Source: Rhodomicrobium sp. Az07 (GTDB lineage Bacteria > Pseudomonadota > Alphaproteobacteria > Rhizobiales > Rhodomicrobiaceae). From it: 64,000 bases of DNA. The notes under the pieces are model-generated. The model was not told the origin of the DNA. It did no database searches and saw nothing but the letters and a program-made list of their open reading frames with translations. Position numbers and translations under genes: made by a program. Positions 1-6,917 of this stretch are shown piece by piece. The stretch lies in contig NZ_JAHFZG010000001.1 of the NCBI RefSeq assembly GCF_018619475.1, forward strand, positions 1 to 64,000. Reading direction: 5' to 3'. The stretch's first letter is position 1, and every line of letters begins with the position of its first letter.

Positions 1-873
1 CGCCCACGATGCGCGGAACATCAGCGTCCTGTATTCCTTCTCACGCGGGCTCATCTCGCCGCCGAGTCCCTCTACCTTCCTGAGCGCGTTCTGCATGGCG
101 TCGGGACTGGTGAGCGACGCCCCGATGGCGTCGGCGTAGAATTCCCGCGAGCGGGACAGGCGCCGCGTGAGGAGCTCCGAAGCGATCCCCACCGTAAGCC
201 GACCGAGAGCCGCAAGACCAAGGCCGATAACGAGACCGCCTTCGGCATCACGCGCCCGCTTGTCGGACACCGAGGCCGCGAAATACAGGGCAATCATCAA
301 TGCGAAGCCGATGATTCTGAACACCCAGTCGAACATGGACTGGAAGCCCGCCGCCATCTGCATCCGGCTCATGTCGCCGGTGGCGATGTGACCGAGTTCA
401 TGGCCAATCACGGCGTCCAGTTCCTTTTCGGTCAGTCTGCCAAGCAGCGGTTGGCCGATGATCACGGCAGCATCGTGGGGACTGGAGCCAACCGCGAAGG
501 CATTGGCGATGGACACGGTTCCGACAGTGGGTAGCGGCATCTGGAGCTTGCGGGCAAGGTCGTGGACCCGCTGGGTCAGGGGATCTGACGGGGACAGGTA
601 GATGACCCCGAACATTCTTGCCGCTTTGCCCTTCATGGCGCCGTTCCGGACGGACCCGAAAAAAAGGCCTGCGAAGCCGACCACAAGCGCGACTTGAAGC
701 GCGGTCGACAGGGCGGGGAACGGCTGCGGCGTGCAGTAAAAGCAGGGCTTGACCGGCGGCATGGAGGACAGCACGACATAGAGAGATGCCGCGAACGCGG
801 CCGTGAGCTGAACCGGAATGGTCCAGGCAGGTAGCCACAGCTTGCGGTAATCAAGCGGTTGAGACGAAGTCAT
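1..873 (-). CDS. M48 (HtpX-like) zinc metalloprotease, C-terminus cut by window edge
   Basis: The reading frame is open from ATG 873 to the left edge (291 codons visible, no stop). The zinc motif HELGH lies at about residues 158-162, and the downstream Glu ligand sits in REFYADA, as in M48B/HtpX proteases. Hydrophobic stretches near residues 20-35, 55-70, 190-205 and 215-230 indicate an integral membrane enzyme with a cytoplasmic active site. Known HtpX proteins degrade misfolded membrane proteins. A GAGGA ribosome site precedes the start. It is divergent from the small gene at 949 and lies next to a mobilisation operon, so it may be element cargo rather than the housekeeping copy. The C-terminus cannot be seen, so whether it carries the arginine tail of its neighbours is unknown. 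Family confidence is high and the role is inferred. Confidence 0.88.
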   Translation of the reverse strand, partial: MTSSQPLDYRKLWLPAWTIPVQLTAAFAASLYVVLSSMPPVKPCFYCTPQPFPALSTALQVALVVGFAGLFFGSVRNGAMKGKAARMFGVIYLSPSDPLTQRVHDLARKLQMPLPTVGTVSIANAFAVGSSPHDAAVIIGQPLLGRLTEKELDAVIGHELGHIATGDMSRMQMAAGFQSMFDWVFRIIGFALMIALYFAASVSDKRARDAEGGLVIGLGLAALGRLTVGIASELLTRRLSRSREFYADAIGASLTSPDAMQNALRKVEGLGGEMSPREKEYRTLMFRASWA

Positions 874-948
874 TGGACAATCCTCGGAAATGACTCGCGT
901 GCGAAAAGGGCTATGTTACGTTTGGCTCAAATCCATCGGAGGCCCGGC

Positions 949-1317
949 ATGTGGTCCCGCGACGCACTGGTTGACCTTGTCGAAAAGCGCCGGAAGGCGA
1001 AGGAACAGCTCCCCAACGCCGATGCGGCGGTGCTGGCCTATGCCCGCTGGCAGGGGCTCACGCAGGAGGATGGCATCGACCGCGACGCCGCAAAGGAAGC
1101 CCTCGACCGCCTTGTCGACGCCGCCGAGCCCGAAGAATGGACGCGGCTCACCGAGCTCGCGGGCCATGTCGACGACAGGCTCCTCAAGAGTGTCATGCAT
1201 TATGCGCTCTCCCGCGCACTCGAAGACGTGCAGGGCAGGATCCGCAGCCTCGAAGACGGGCCGGAACCCGCGCCCGACACTCCGTCCCGCAGGCGCGGCC
1301 GAGGCCGCAGCCGCTAG
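949..1317 (+). CDS. Small protein of unknown function with Arg-rich C-terminal tail
   Basis: I do not recognise a family. The 122-residue product is mostly charged helix, with KRRKAKEQL near the start and ALEDVQGRIRSLED near the end. It then has a Pro-rich linker and finishes SRRRGRGRSR-stop. I chose ATG 949 because GGAGG lies about 7 bases upstream. ATG 913 in the same frame lacks such a site. It converges on the tailed gene at 1324 with only 6 bases between stop codons, and is divergent from the M48 protease. The tail matches those of the relaxase and three other small proteins in this element. I infer a possible type IV secretion substrate; nothing in the body suggests an enzymatic role. 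Confidence 0.7.
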   Translation: MWSRDALVDLVEKRRKAKEQLPNADAAVLAYARWQGLTQEDGIDRDAAKEALDRLVDAAEPEEWTRLTELAGHVDDRLLKSVMHYALSRALEDVQGRIRSLEDGPEPAPDTPSRRRGRGRSR

Positions 1318-1323
1318 CATCGC

Positions 1324-1842
1324 TCAGCGGCTCCGCCCGCGATGACGCTCCCGCTGCCGCTGCAAATCCCGCGCGGGCTCATGCACATCAAGCGCGCCTG
1401 ACAGCATCGCCTTGCCACGCGCATCCGTTTTCGCCCATACGCTCACCCGCATCAGGGCTTCGCCGTTGCCGGGATTGAAATAGCCCCAGTAATCCGGCGC
1501 CTGGGCGTGCTCCGGGGTTTTCCGGATGTTGGCGAACAGCAGCACCTCTCCCGGATCGACCGCAAATTCCTTCCCGTCAGACTGCGCCTCCTCAATAAGG
1601 GTTTCCGAGGCGGATACCGGACGCAGCAGCGCCGCAATCTGCTCCTGGGCGCTCTGGCTTACCCGCCCGGCAAGAAGCGTGTGCCCCTTCTTCGTAGTGT
1701 GTGCCCAAAGAGCAATCCGCCGCTCGCTCGCATCATCCGGAAGGGTGAGGCTGCCGCTGAAAGCGGGTCGGGCATCACCCGGCTCCTTGTCCGGATTGAG
1801 GAAGGCAAGTAGCCGCCCTTGACGGCGCTGGTCGTTCTCCAT
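1324..1842 (-). CDS. Small protein of unknown function, last gene of the mobilisation operon, Arg-rich tail
   Basis: This is a 172-residue soluble protein with no signal peptide. Its first half (RLLAFLNPDK, then GSLTLPDDASERRIALWAHTTKKG) reads like the beta-rich plasmid and phage proteins of the DUF736 type, but I cannot assign it firmly. Its second half contains a similar beta-rich stretch around LMRVSVWAKTDARGKAML, so it may be an internal duplication. It ends RQRERHRGRSR-stop. ATG 1842 lies 11 bases after the stop of the coupling ATPase gene, so the two are almost certainly co-transcribed with mobC and the relaxase. The position and tail suggest a protein that accompanies DNA transfer, perhaps a nucleic-acid-binding one; that is inference. 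Confidence 0.65.
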   Translation of the reverse strand: MENDQRRQGRLLAFLNPDKEPGDARPAFSGSLTLPDDASERRIALWAHTTKKGHTLLAGRVSQSAQEQIAALLRPVSASETLIEEAQSDGKEFAVDPGEVLLFANIRKTPEHAQAPDYWGYFNPGNGEALMRVSVWAKTDARGKAMLSGALDVHEPARDLQRQRERHRGRSR

Positions 1843-1853
1843 TCTGGGTCATC

Positions 1854-3827
1854 CTATGCCTGTTGGGAAAGACTGATGCGGGGAGGAGGCAGCGCCATCG
1901 CATCCGCGAAGTCGCGGTAAGCGTAGCGTTTGTCGAGGAGCACCGGGTCGTGGCCGCGCGCGGTCACGATGATCTTGTCGGCATAAGCGCGGCCCATGAG
2001 CTCGTAAGGCTCTGCAAGCGGCTTCTTCTCGCCGCTGAACAGGTGGACCACCGTGCCGAGCTGGGGTGCAAGGAAGCTTGCGGCCTGATTGTCGGGCTGC
2101 ATGAAGCTCCGCACCCGGCAGGCGTTGATGAGACCATCCGCGCGCTTGCCGTAGGTATCCCGGAGCTGCCCCAGATATTGCGCAAACAGCCACAGGCGAA
2201 GCTTGGCGCCGCGCCCCACGTCGAGAAGACGCAGGATGCTCGCCATGTTGCCGAGCTGGGGGAATTCGTCGAGGAAGAACGTGATCGGAAGCCTGCTCCC
2301 GACCGTATGACGCAGCAGGAGATTGGCATGCTGCTGGACGATGAGCCGAACGATCGGGGCATAGGTGTCAATGTCGTCGCCGCTCAGGCACAGATAGACT
2401 GTTGTCCCCGGCTGCTCGCGCAAGGCGAGCGGCGTCCAGTCCGAGCGCGCCATAGCCGCCCGCAAGCGAACCGACCGGGAAAAGATTGAAAGATAGCGGC
2501 GCGCCGCGTCGAACACACCGTCGATGCGGTCGTTGAGGCTCGATTCCACGGCCACGGCATTATCCGCCAGTGCCGAGATATTGTAATGCTGCGCCAGCAC
2601 CTTCAGCCGTGCCATCAGCTTCGGCGTGGGAGAAGTCCGGTAGGCGGCGTCGGCCAACCCGCCCGGGAAGTTGACCGGGACGGCAAGCATCTCCATCACC
2701 GTCGCCAGATTGCGCCGCTCAGCTGGTTCGGAGAGCGCAACCGCAAGCGCGAAGGTAAAAAGGTAATCCCGGCCCCGGTTGTCCCAGAACGGATCCTTGC
2801 CGCCCGCGTCAGGCGCGATGATCTGGCTGGCGATGAGCTCGCAGTCCACTGCCGCCTGAATGGGGTCGGCACTGACAAAATCAAACGGGTTATAGGCGTG
2901 GGTGTTGCCTGCCGGATCGGTGGGCGCGAAGCGGTAGACCGGCCCGAAATGTTTCTCGCGGTAGCCAGCTGTCGCCTCCCACAGCTCGCCTTTCACGTCG
3001 AGCACGAAGGCAGAGCCCGGATAGGACAGAAGATTCGGGATCACCTGCACCTGGCTCTTGCCGGTTCCGGGCGCCGCGATGGTGATGAGGCTTTCGTCGC
3101 CGCCATAGCGGAACGGTTTGCCGTCCGGTGTCCAGCCGATGGTGAGGTCGTCCGGATTGGACGCGGTCGTGAACGTCTCGCTCGGCGCCGTGTGCTCGAA
3201 CCAGCGGCTGCCCTGATTGAGGAAGGTGCCGATTTCAGAACCGGCGGGCGATGTCACATGCCGGGCACCCGCGACCGTATTGGCTGTCTGCGCCAGAAAC
3301 TGCTGATAGGGCTTGAGGATAACCCGCAGCACCGCATGCAGCCCCTGATTTGCCTCGCGCTCGTGCTTTTCGCCCTGCCAATGGGGGTCTGCAATGACGG
3401 CGCATTGCCCGCCACCATAGGCAAACTCAGCGAGAAAGGCCTCATACTCCCGCCCGCTGATATGCTCACCGGCCCTGAGCGCCGCCATGCCGCGCACCAG
3501 CCCCTTCTCCTGATCCGCCAGCGAAATGGACGGCCGCGACACCGTATAGCTCCGGATGATCCGTTCGAGCTTCAGCCGTTTGCCGCGATCGTACCCCCTC
3601 TGCGCAGAACCGAGGAAATAGGTCAGGATACCGACGCCGCTTGCGCCGATGGGACCGAGGATGTCCTCCTTCGAAACCATCGGATGCTCGCCAAGCGCCC
3701 CGTCGAAGATCTTCTGGAGCTGCCTGTCGGGGATTGTCGCAAGGATATCCGCCACGGGCGCGGAAATCCGCCCCGCAGGGTCGTTCAACAATGCATCAAG
3801 CGAGGACAGGAAAAGAGAGGGCGTCAT
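1854..3827 (-). CDS. VirD4/TraG-type type IV coupling ATPase
   Basis: This 657-residue T4CP should link the relaxosome to a type IV secretion channel and power substrate transfer. Walker A is APGTGKS at residues 252-258, in the TraG/VirD4 context of IPNLL and then FVLDVKGELWEAT and YNPFDFV. Walker B is ITFFLDEFPQLG, followed by the helical all-alpha region and RSFMQPDNQAA. I chose ATG 3827; an in-frame TTG at 3848 would add seven residues. The N-terminus lacks the convincing pair of membrane helices seen in classical VirD4, with only a weak hydrophobic patch (GVGILTYFLG). It is third in the leftward operon mobC-relaxase-T4CP-small protein. It ends SLSQQA, without the arginine tail. No channel genes are in view. 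Confidence 0.9.
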   Translation of the reverse strand: MTPSLFLSSLDALLNDPAGRISAPVADILATIPDRQLQKIFDGALGEHPMVSKEDILGPIGASGVGILTYFLGSAQRGYDRGKRLKLERIIRSYTVSRPSISLADQEKGLVRGMAALRAGEHISGREYEAFLAEFAYGGGQCAVIADPHWQGEKHEREANQGLHAVLRVILKPYQQFLAQTANTVAGARHVTSPAGSEIGTFLNQGSRWFEHTAPSETFTTASNPDDLTIGWTPDGKPFRYGGDESLITIAAPGTGKSQVQVIPNLLSYPGSAFVLDVKGELWEATAGYREKHFGPVYRFAPTDPAGNTHAYNPFDFVSADPIQAAVDCELIASQIIAPDAGGKDPFWDNRGRDYLFTFALAVALSEPAERRNLATVMEMLAVPVNFPGGLADAAYRTSPTPKLMARLKVLAQHYNISALADNAVAVESSLNDRIDGVFDAARRYLSIFSRSVRLRAAMARSDWTPLALREQPGTTVYLCLSGDDIDTYAPIVRLIVQQHANLLLRHTVGSRLPITFFLDEFPQLGNMASILRLLDVGRGAKLRLWLFAQYLGQLRDTYGKRADGLINACRVRSFMQPDNQAASFLAPQLGTVVHLFSGEKKPLAEPYELMGRAYADKIIVTARGHDPVLLDKRYAYRDFADAMALPPPRISLSQQA

Positions 3828-3929
3828 CGGATCCCGGAAAGTTCGCAACCATTGGTAGCGTCAACTTAACCAATGCGCGCGATGATTCGCATCGGCTTTT
3901 CCTTTCCGGAAAGCGGCTATCCTCAAAAT

Positions 3930-3951
3930 TCAGCGGCTGCGGCTCCGCCCG
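3930..3951 (-). other. Remnant of an Arg-tail coding end, out of frame after the relaxase
   Basis: Ten bases after the relaxase TAA, the minus strand reads GGG CGG AGC CGC AGC CGC TGA, i.e. GRSRSR-stop, one base out of the relaxase frame. At DNA level it closely resembles the ends of the genes at 1324 (GGGCGGAGCCGCTGA) and 6360 (GGGCGGAGTCGCTAG). It looks like a left-over or duplicated tail end, suggesting that gene ends in this element have been exchanged or duplicated. Confidence 0.4.
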
Positions 3952-3960
3952 GCATGATGA

Positions 3961-5172
3961 TTACCGCCCCCGCCCGCGATCACGACGCCGCTGCCGCGAA
4001 GGTTCAGCCCGTGGCTCCGGTTCGAGCTCCTTCTCCTTGAACATGTCTCTCGTGAGTTGCTCAATAAGCGGCCTGCCTTCGTCCAGCTTCTCCCGCGCCT
4101 GCTTCAGTTCTCGCGCCGCATTTTTCACCTGCTCGCGGGAAGCGAGGCCCATGTTGTAGAGAGAATACGTCATATCGGCCCGATCGCCCGCGTCCTTCAG
4201 GTTCGCATAAACATCGGACCCCTCCTGCGGTTCAGTACAACGGGAGGGCACTTCACTGCGAGGTTCAGGTGCCGGTTTGGGGACCGGCACGGGCTTCTGT
4301 TCCACGGGTTTCGGCCGCGACGGCACCCGCGCCTTCTGCATCGCCCGCTCCTGGGCGCGCACCTCATCAAATGACGTGAAACTCTCGTTGAACCGCTCTT
4401 CCAGACCCTTGAGGCGGATGTCCCGCCCAAGGTCCGACAGCTTCATCGTGCCCGTCTCGTTTGCGAGCACCAGCCCCTGCCCCTTCCGAAGCACCGAAAA
4501 CCCCTCCGCCGCCAGCCGCATATCGAGCTCACCCCAACTCATCGCGCTTAACACAAGCTCGTGCAGCCGTTCGCGATGCGTGTCCTTGGCGGTGGCATCG
4601 AAGCGCGGAAGGTCGCGCTGCTTGAGGCGCCGGTTGCGCTGGCGCTCGGGATTGGCGGGAGCCCGTGACTTTCCGTAGAACCGCTCGGGATCGTTGTGCC
4701 GCCCCGGCACATAGTCCATCCCCATGCCCTCGGCCTGGCGGCGAAGCGAGCACTCGATGCGCCGGTAGTCGTGGCTGTTCTTCCACGCGCGACCCGTCTC
4801 CGGATGGACGCGGTTCGCGACGATATGGACGTGGCGGTGATCGGTATCGCGGTGCGCGACATACAGCATCTGGTGCTCATCAAGCCCCAGATCGTGACAG
4901 GTGGTATCGGCGACCAGCCGCATGATGTCATCGGTCGGGGCCTCGTCATGGCGCCAGCTGATGACGTAATGATAGACCGGTGTCTTCACCCGCTTGGACT
5001 TCTGCGCCGTGAGCCGCATCAGCGTCGCCGCCTTCTTCGGATCGGTGACGAGCAGGTTCCGCGTCTCCACCCACGCCACGCGTTCGGGCGACGGCTCATC
5101 CTTCTTGCCGAACAGGAGGTAGCTCACGACCCCGCGAAAGCTTTTCCCCTGATCCGGCACCTTGCCAATCAT
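3961..5172 (-). CDS. MobP-type HUH relaxase
   Basis: This 403-residue conjugative relaxase is expected to nick oriT and stay covalently bound to the 5' end during transfer. The histidine motif HRDTDHRHVHI (H107, D109, H112, H114, H116) is the three-His metal site of MobA/VirD2-type HUH relaxases, and Y18 in VSYLL is the likely nucleophile. The N-terminal ~200 residues are the relaxase domain. The rest is a charged, Pro-rich region (KPVEQKPVPVPKPAPEPR), a helical segment and the tail SRQRRRDRGRGR-stop. Its ATG shares one base with the mobC stop (TGATG), so translation is coupled. The Arg-rich tail fits a T4SS recruitment signal, and four small proteins of the element end the same way. Confidence 0.93.
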   Translation of the reverse strand: MIGKVPDQGKSFRGVVSYLLFGKKDEPSPERVAWVETRNLLVTDPKKAATLMRLTAQKSKRVKTPVYHYVISWRHDEAPTDDIMRLVADTTCHDLGLDEHQMLYVAHRDTDHRHVHIVANRVHPETGRAWKNSHDYRRIECSLRRQAEGMGMDYVPGRHNDPERFYGKSRAPANPERQRNRRLKQRDLPRFDATAKDTHRERLHELVLSAMSWGELDMRLAAEGFSVLRKGQGLVLANETGTMKLSDLGRDIRLKGLEERFNESFTSFDEVRAQERAMQKARVPSRPKPVEQKPVPVPKPAPEPRSEVPSRCTEPQEGSDVYANLKDAGDRADMTYSLYNMGLASREQVKNAARELKQAREKLDEGRPLIEQLTRDMFKEKELEPEPRAEPSRQRRRDRGRGR

Positions 5173-5561
5173 CAGAGCGACGCCTCGATGACGGTGATGG
5201 CGGCCTTGAGGAGCGCCTCATGCTGGGCCAGCATCGCTTCAATCTCTCGCCGTGTCAGCGGCACCATGCCGGTGTTGGCCTGCCGTGCCAGTTGGTTCAC
5301 ATTGGTGCCGAGCTTCTTCACCTGCATCGCTAGTTCGTGAATCTCAACGAGCTTCAGCATTGCGGGAGAAGCCCGCTTCGGTTTTGGCGGCTCCTTCGGC
5401 GTGGCGGCACCCACATCATCGAGGAGGCTCCGCATGTATTCACTCTGGCTTACGCCCGCTCCATCGGACAGTCGCGCAAGCTTCTCCGCCTGGGCATCGG
5501 TCAGCTGGACCCGGATACGCCGGTCCACGGGATCGGGTTTCTGGTATCCCCTCGCGGGCAT
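5172..5561 (-). CDS. mobC: MobC-type relaxosome accessory protein
   Basis: This 129-residue protein begins with a ribbon-helix-helix-like segment (DRRIRVQLTDAQAEKLARLSDGAGVSQSEYMRSLL). A MobC helical region follows, with ELAMQVKKLGTNVNQLARQANTG. MobC proteins bind near oriT and help the relaxase open the DNA. It is the first gene of the leftward operon and overlaps the relaxase start by one base, which is the usual mobC-mobA order. It ends VIEASL without an arginine tail, consistent with a protein that stays in the donor. Confidence 0.85.
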   Translation of the reverse strand: MPARGYQKPDPVDRRIRVQLTDAQAEKLARLSDGAGVSQSEYMRSLLDDVGAATPKEPPKPKRASPAMLKLVEIHELAMQVKKLGTNVNQLARQANTGMVPLTRREIEAMLAQHEALLKAAITVIEASL

Positions 5562-5878
5562 GGTTCGTTAAGCCTCCCCGGCGTTTGAGGGGCAAGCAAC
5601 CGCGCTTGAGCCACAGGCGAATGCGCGGGCCTTTGAGCCCATTTTTGGGCACAAAGGCATTGCTTGCTCCCTTACACAGACGATACCGACTCCCCGACTC
5701 TGCGTACCAGACGCACTGCCCAAAATGACGCCAAGCTTGTCACCAAGGTGCCACGCTTGAAAGGTCACGGCGGGGGCTGTCTGCCCCCGCACCCCCGAGG
5801 ATTTGTCGGCCGGTGATGCGAAAGCCTCTGCTTACCCCTGCGGGCATAGATTCAACTGGACTGACGGGAACTCACTCC
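5562..5878. other. Intergenic region upstream of mobC, candidate oriT/control region
   Basis: These 317 bases have no credible gene. They contain a perfect 8-bp inverted repeat, GCGGGGGC (5770-5777) and GCCCCCGC (5783-5790), with a 5-base loop. They also hold two copies of the GGTGCCANGCTTG-type repeat at 5727-5740 and 5747-5759. Short repeats GCAAGC and GCTTGC also occur (about 5592 and 5662). Position directly upstream of mobC and the relaxase is where oriT and the operon promoter are normally found. The exact nick site is not established. Confidence 0.45.
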
Positions 5879-6235
5879 CTATCGGGAAAACGACGCAGAA
5901 CGGTTTCTGGCGCGCCTGCGGATGCCCCAGGGGTTGCCGCAAACGGCCTCACGGTCGCAAACCGCCTTCAACCGCTCGAACGGCAGCAGCAGCACCTCAG
6001 ACAGCGGCACCCCAAGTCGCCGCGCCGCCTCGGCCAGTACGGCCTCACGCACCGCGTACCGGTCGGCCTCAAACTCATCCTCATACGCACAGAGGCCCGC
6101 CTCGATATGCAGCCGCATGCAGCTGCCCTCGGCCATGAAGTAGCTCACCACCGAACCCATCGGCAGCACGAAGATACACTCCCGGTCCCGTCCATCAATC
6201 TGGTGTGCGAACAGCATGGCACCATGCTCCTGCAT
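5879..6235 (-). CDS. Small protein of unknown function between repeat clusters, Arg-rich end
   Basis: The product has at most 118 residues. ATG 6235 opens the frame, but ATG 6217 has AGGAG upstream at better spacing and would give 112 residues beginning MLFAHQIDGRDRE. The body has a hydrophobic beta-like start (CIFVLPMGSVVSYFM), an acidic middle (AYEDEFEADRYAVREAVLAEAARRLGVPLSEVL) and a basic end (GIRRRARNRSASFSR-stop). No family is recognised. A copy of the repeat family lies exactly on the alternative start region, so a protein bound there could repress it. The end resembles the RRRDRGRSR tails of neighbouring proteins, less exactly. Confidence 0.55.
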   Translation of the reverse strand: MQEHGAMLFAHQIDGRDRECIFVLPMGSVVSYFMAEGSCMRLHIEAGLCAYEDEFEADRYAVREAVLAEAARRLGVPLSEVLLLPFERLKAVCDREAVCGNPWGIRRRARNRSASFSR

Positions 6236-6286
6236 TCAACAGAACCACGCAACCTTGGTGCCAAGCTAACAAGCAGTCGCGATACG

Positions 6287-6300
6287 TCCTATCCTGACAG
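6287..6300 (+). other. Candidate nic-like sequence (CCTATCCTG core)
   Basis: CCTATCCTG at 6288-6296 matches the nick core of IncP-type oriT sequences (CCTATCCTG cut before C in RP4), here followed by A. It lies between copies of the repeat family and outside convincing coding sequence, about 720 bases upstream of mobC. The relaxase is MobP-type, which fits, but a 9-base match is not proof and another candidate region lies directly upstream of mobC. Confidence 0.3.
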
Positions 6301-6359
6301 CATGGTCCTGAAACGAAGAAGAAAGCCGGGCACCGTGGTGCCATGCTTGTCTCAGCAAA

Positions 6360-6854
6360 CTAGCGACTCCGCCCCCGGTCTCGGCGGCGGGAACGGGTGG
6401 CACCATGCTCCGGTCCTGCCCCTTCGGTCAGCACCAGCGGCTCGGGCGCCTCACCGTTGCGTGACATCGTACGTCTGATGATGTCGAGGGTGGCAAGCTC
6501 ACCATCGATCGCCATGACCCGCTCCCCATCGTGGGTGACGTCACGGCGCATGTTGTCCTCCAGGGTCAGCGTATCGAGCCTGTCCTGCGCGGTGACGAAA
6601 GCGGCGAGCCGCTTACGCAACTCCACGTTGAACGCCGCCTCCCTCGCTTCGGTCTCCGAAAGGCCGAACTTGACGGGATCCCGGCTGACCAGGGATTCTG
6701 TGTAGGTGGCACCGAACTCCTCGGTGAGCCCGACGGGGTCGTATCTCGATCCCAGCAGCTGCGGGAACAGCTCTTCCAGCCGATCGCGCGCCTCGAAAAA
6801 CTCCGCGCTCGCCCGCGAAATGGCGCGGCGCAACTCTTCGTCGACCTTCGACAT
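6360..6854 (-). CDS. Helical protein of unknown function with Arg-rich C-terminal tail
   Basis: The 164-residue product starts MSKVDEELRRAISRASAEF and is mostly amphipathic helix (EFFEARDRLEELFPQLL, EAAFNVELRKRLAAFVTAQDRLDTLTLEDNMRRD). A low-complexity linker and the tail RSRRRDRGRSR-stop follow. ATG 6854 was chosen; an in-frame GTG at 6863 is possible. No family is recognised, and its helical pattern could form a coiled coil. It is transcribed leftwards from the control region it shares with the divergent excisionase-like gene. The last ten residues match the relaxase tail almost residue for residue, pointing to the same recruitment signal. Confidence 0.68.
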   Translation of the reverse strand: MSKVDEELRRAISRASAEFFEARDRLEELFPQLLGSRYDPVGLTEEFGATYTESLVSRDPVKFGLSETEAREAAFNVELRKRLAAFVTAQDRLDTLTLEDNMRRDVTHDGERVMAIDGELATLDIIRRTMSRNGEAPEPLVLTEGAGPEHGATRSRRRDRGRSR

Positions 6855-6881
6855 CTCTTCCACCTGTGGTAAAGGCCTGCT

Positions 6882-6904
6882 AAGAATCAGAAATAAAGAT
6901 TCTT
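6882..6904. promoter_or_regulatory. Inverted repeat between divergent genes, candidate operator
   Basis: AAGAATC (6882-6888) and GATTCTT (6898-6904) form a perfect 7-bp inverted repeat with the AT-rich spacer AGAAATAAA. It is centred in the short divergent promoter region between the gene at 6360-6854 and the HTH gene starting at 6918. A site of this size and place is typical of an autoregulated operator, plausibly bound by the HTH protein itself. Confidence 0.45.
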
Positions 6905-6917
6905 TCTAGAGGACGCA

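Larger units (their letters stand above)
5727..6350. repeat. Five dispersed copies of a GGTGCCANGCTTGT-type repeat
   Basis: Copies are at 5727-5740 (GACGCCAAGCTTGT), 5747-5759 (GGTGCCACGCTTG), 6257-6267 (GGTGCCAAGCT) and 6337-6350 (GGTGCCATGCTTGT) on the plus strand. One is at 6211-6223 on the minus strand (GGTGCCATGCTGT). Several sit in small palindromes: CTTGG-TG-CCAAG at 6254-6265, AGCATGG-CA-CCATGCT at 6213-6228 and GGCACC-GT-GGTGCC at 6329-6342. They flank the gene at 5879-6235 and could be binding sites of MobC, of another element regulator, or part of oriT. Confidence 0.5.

Noticed and set aside
5568-5792. Open frame of 74 codons upstream of mobC
   Set aside because: Composition is odd, no ribosome site is convincing, and it covers the inverted repeat and repeat copies expected of a control region.
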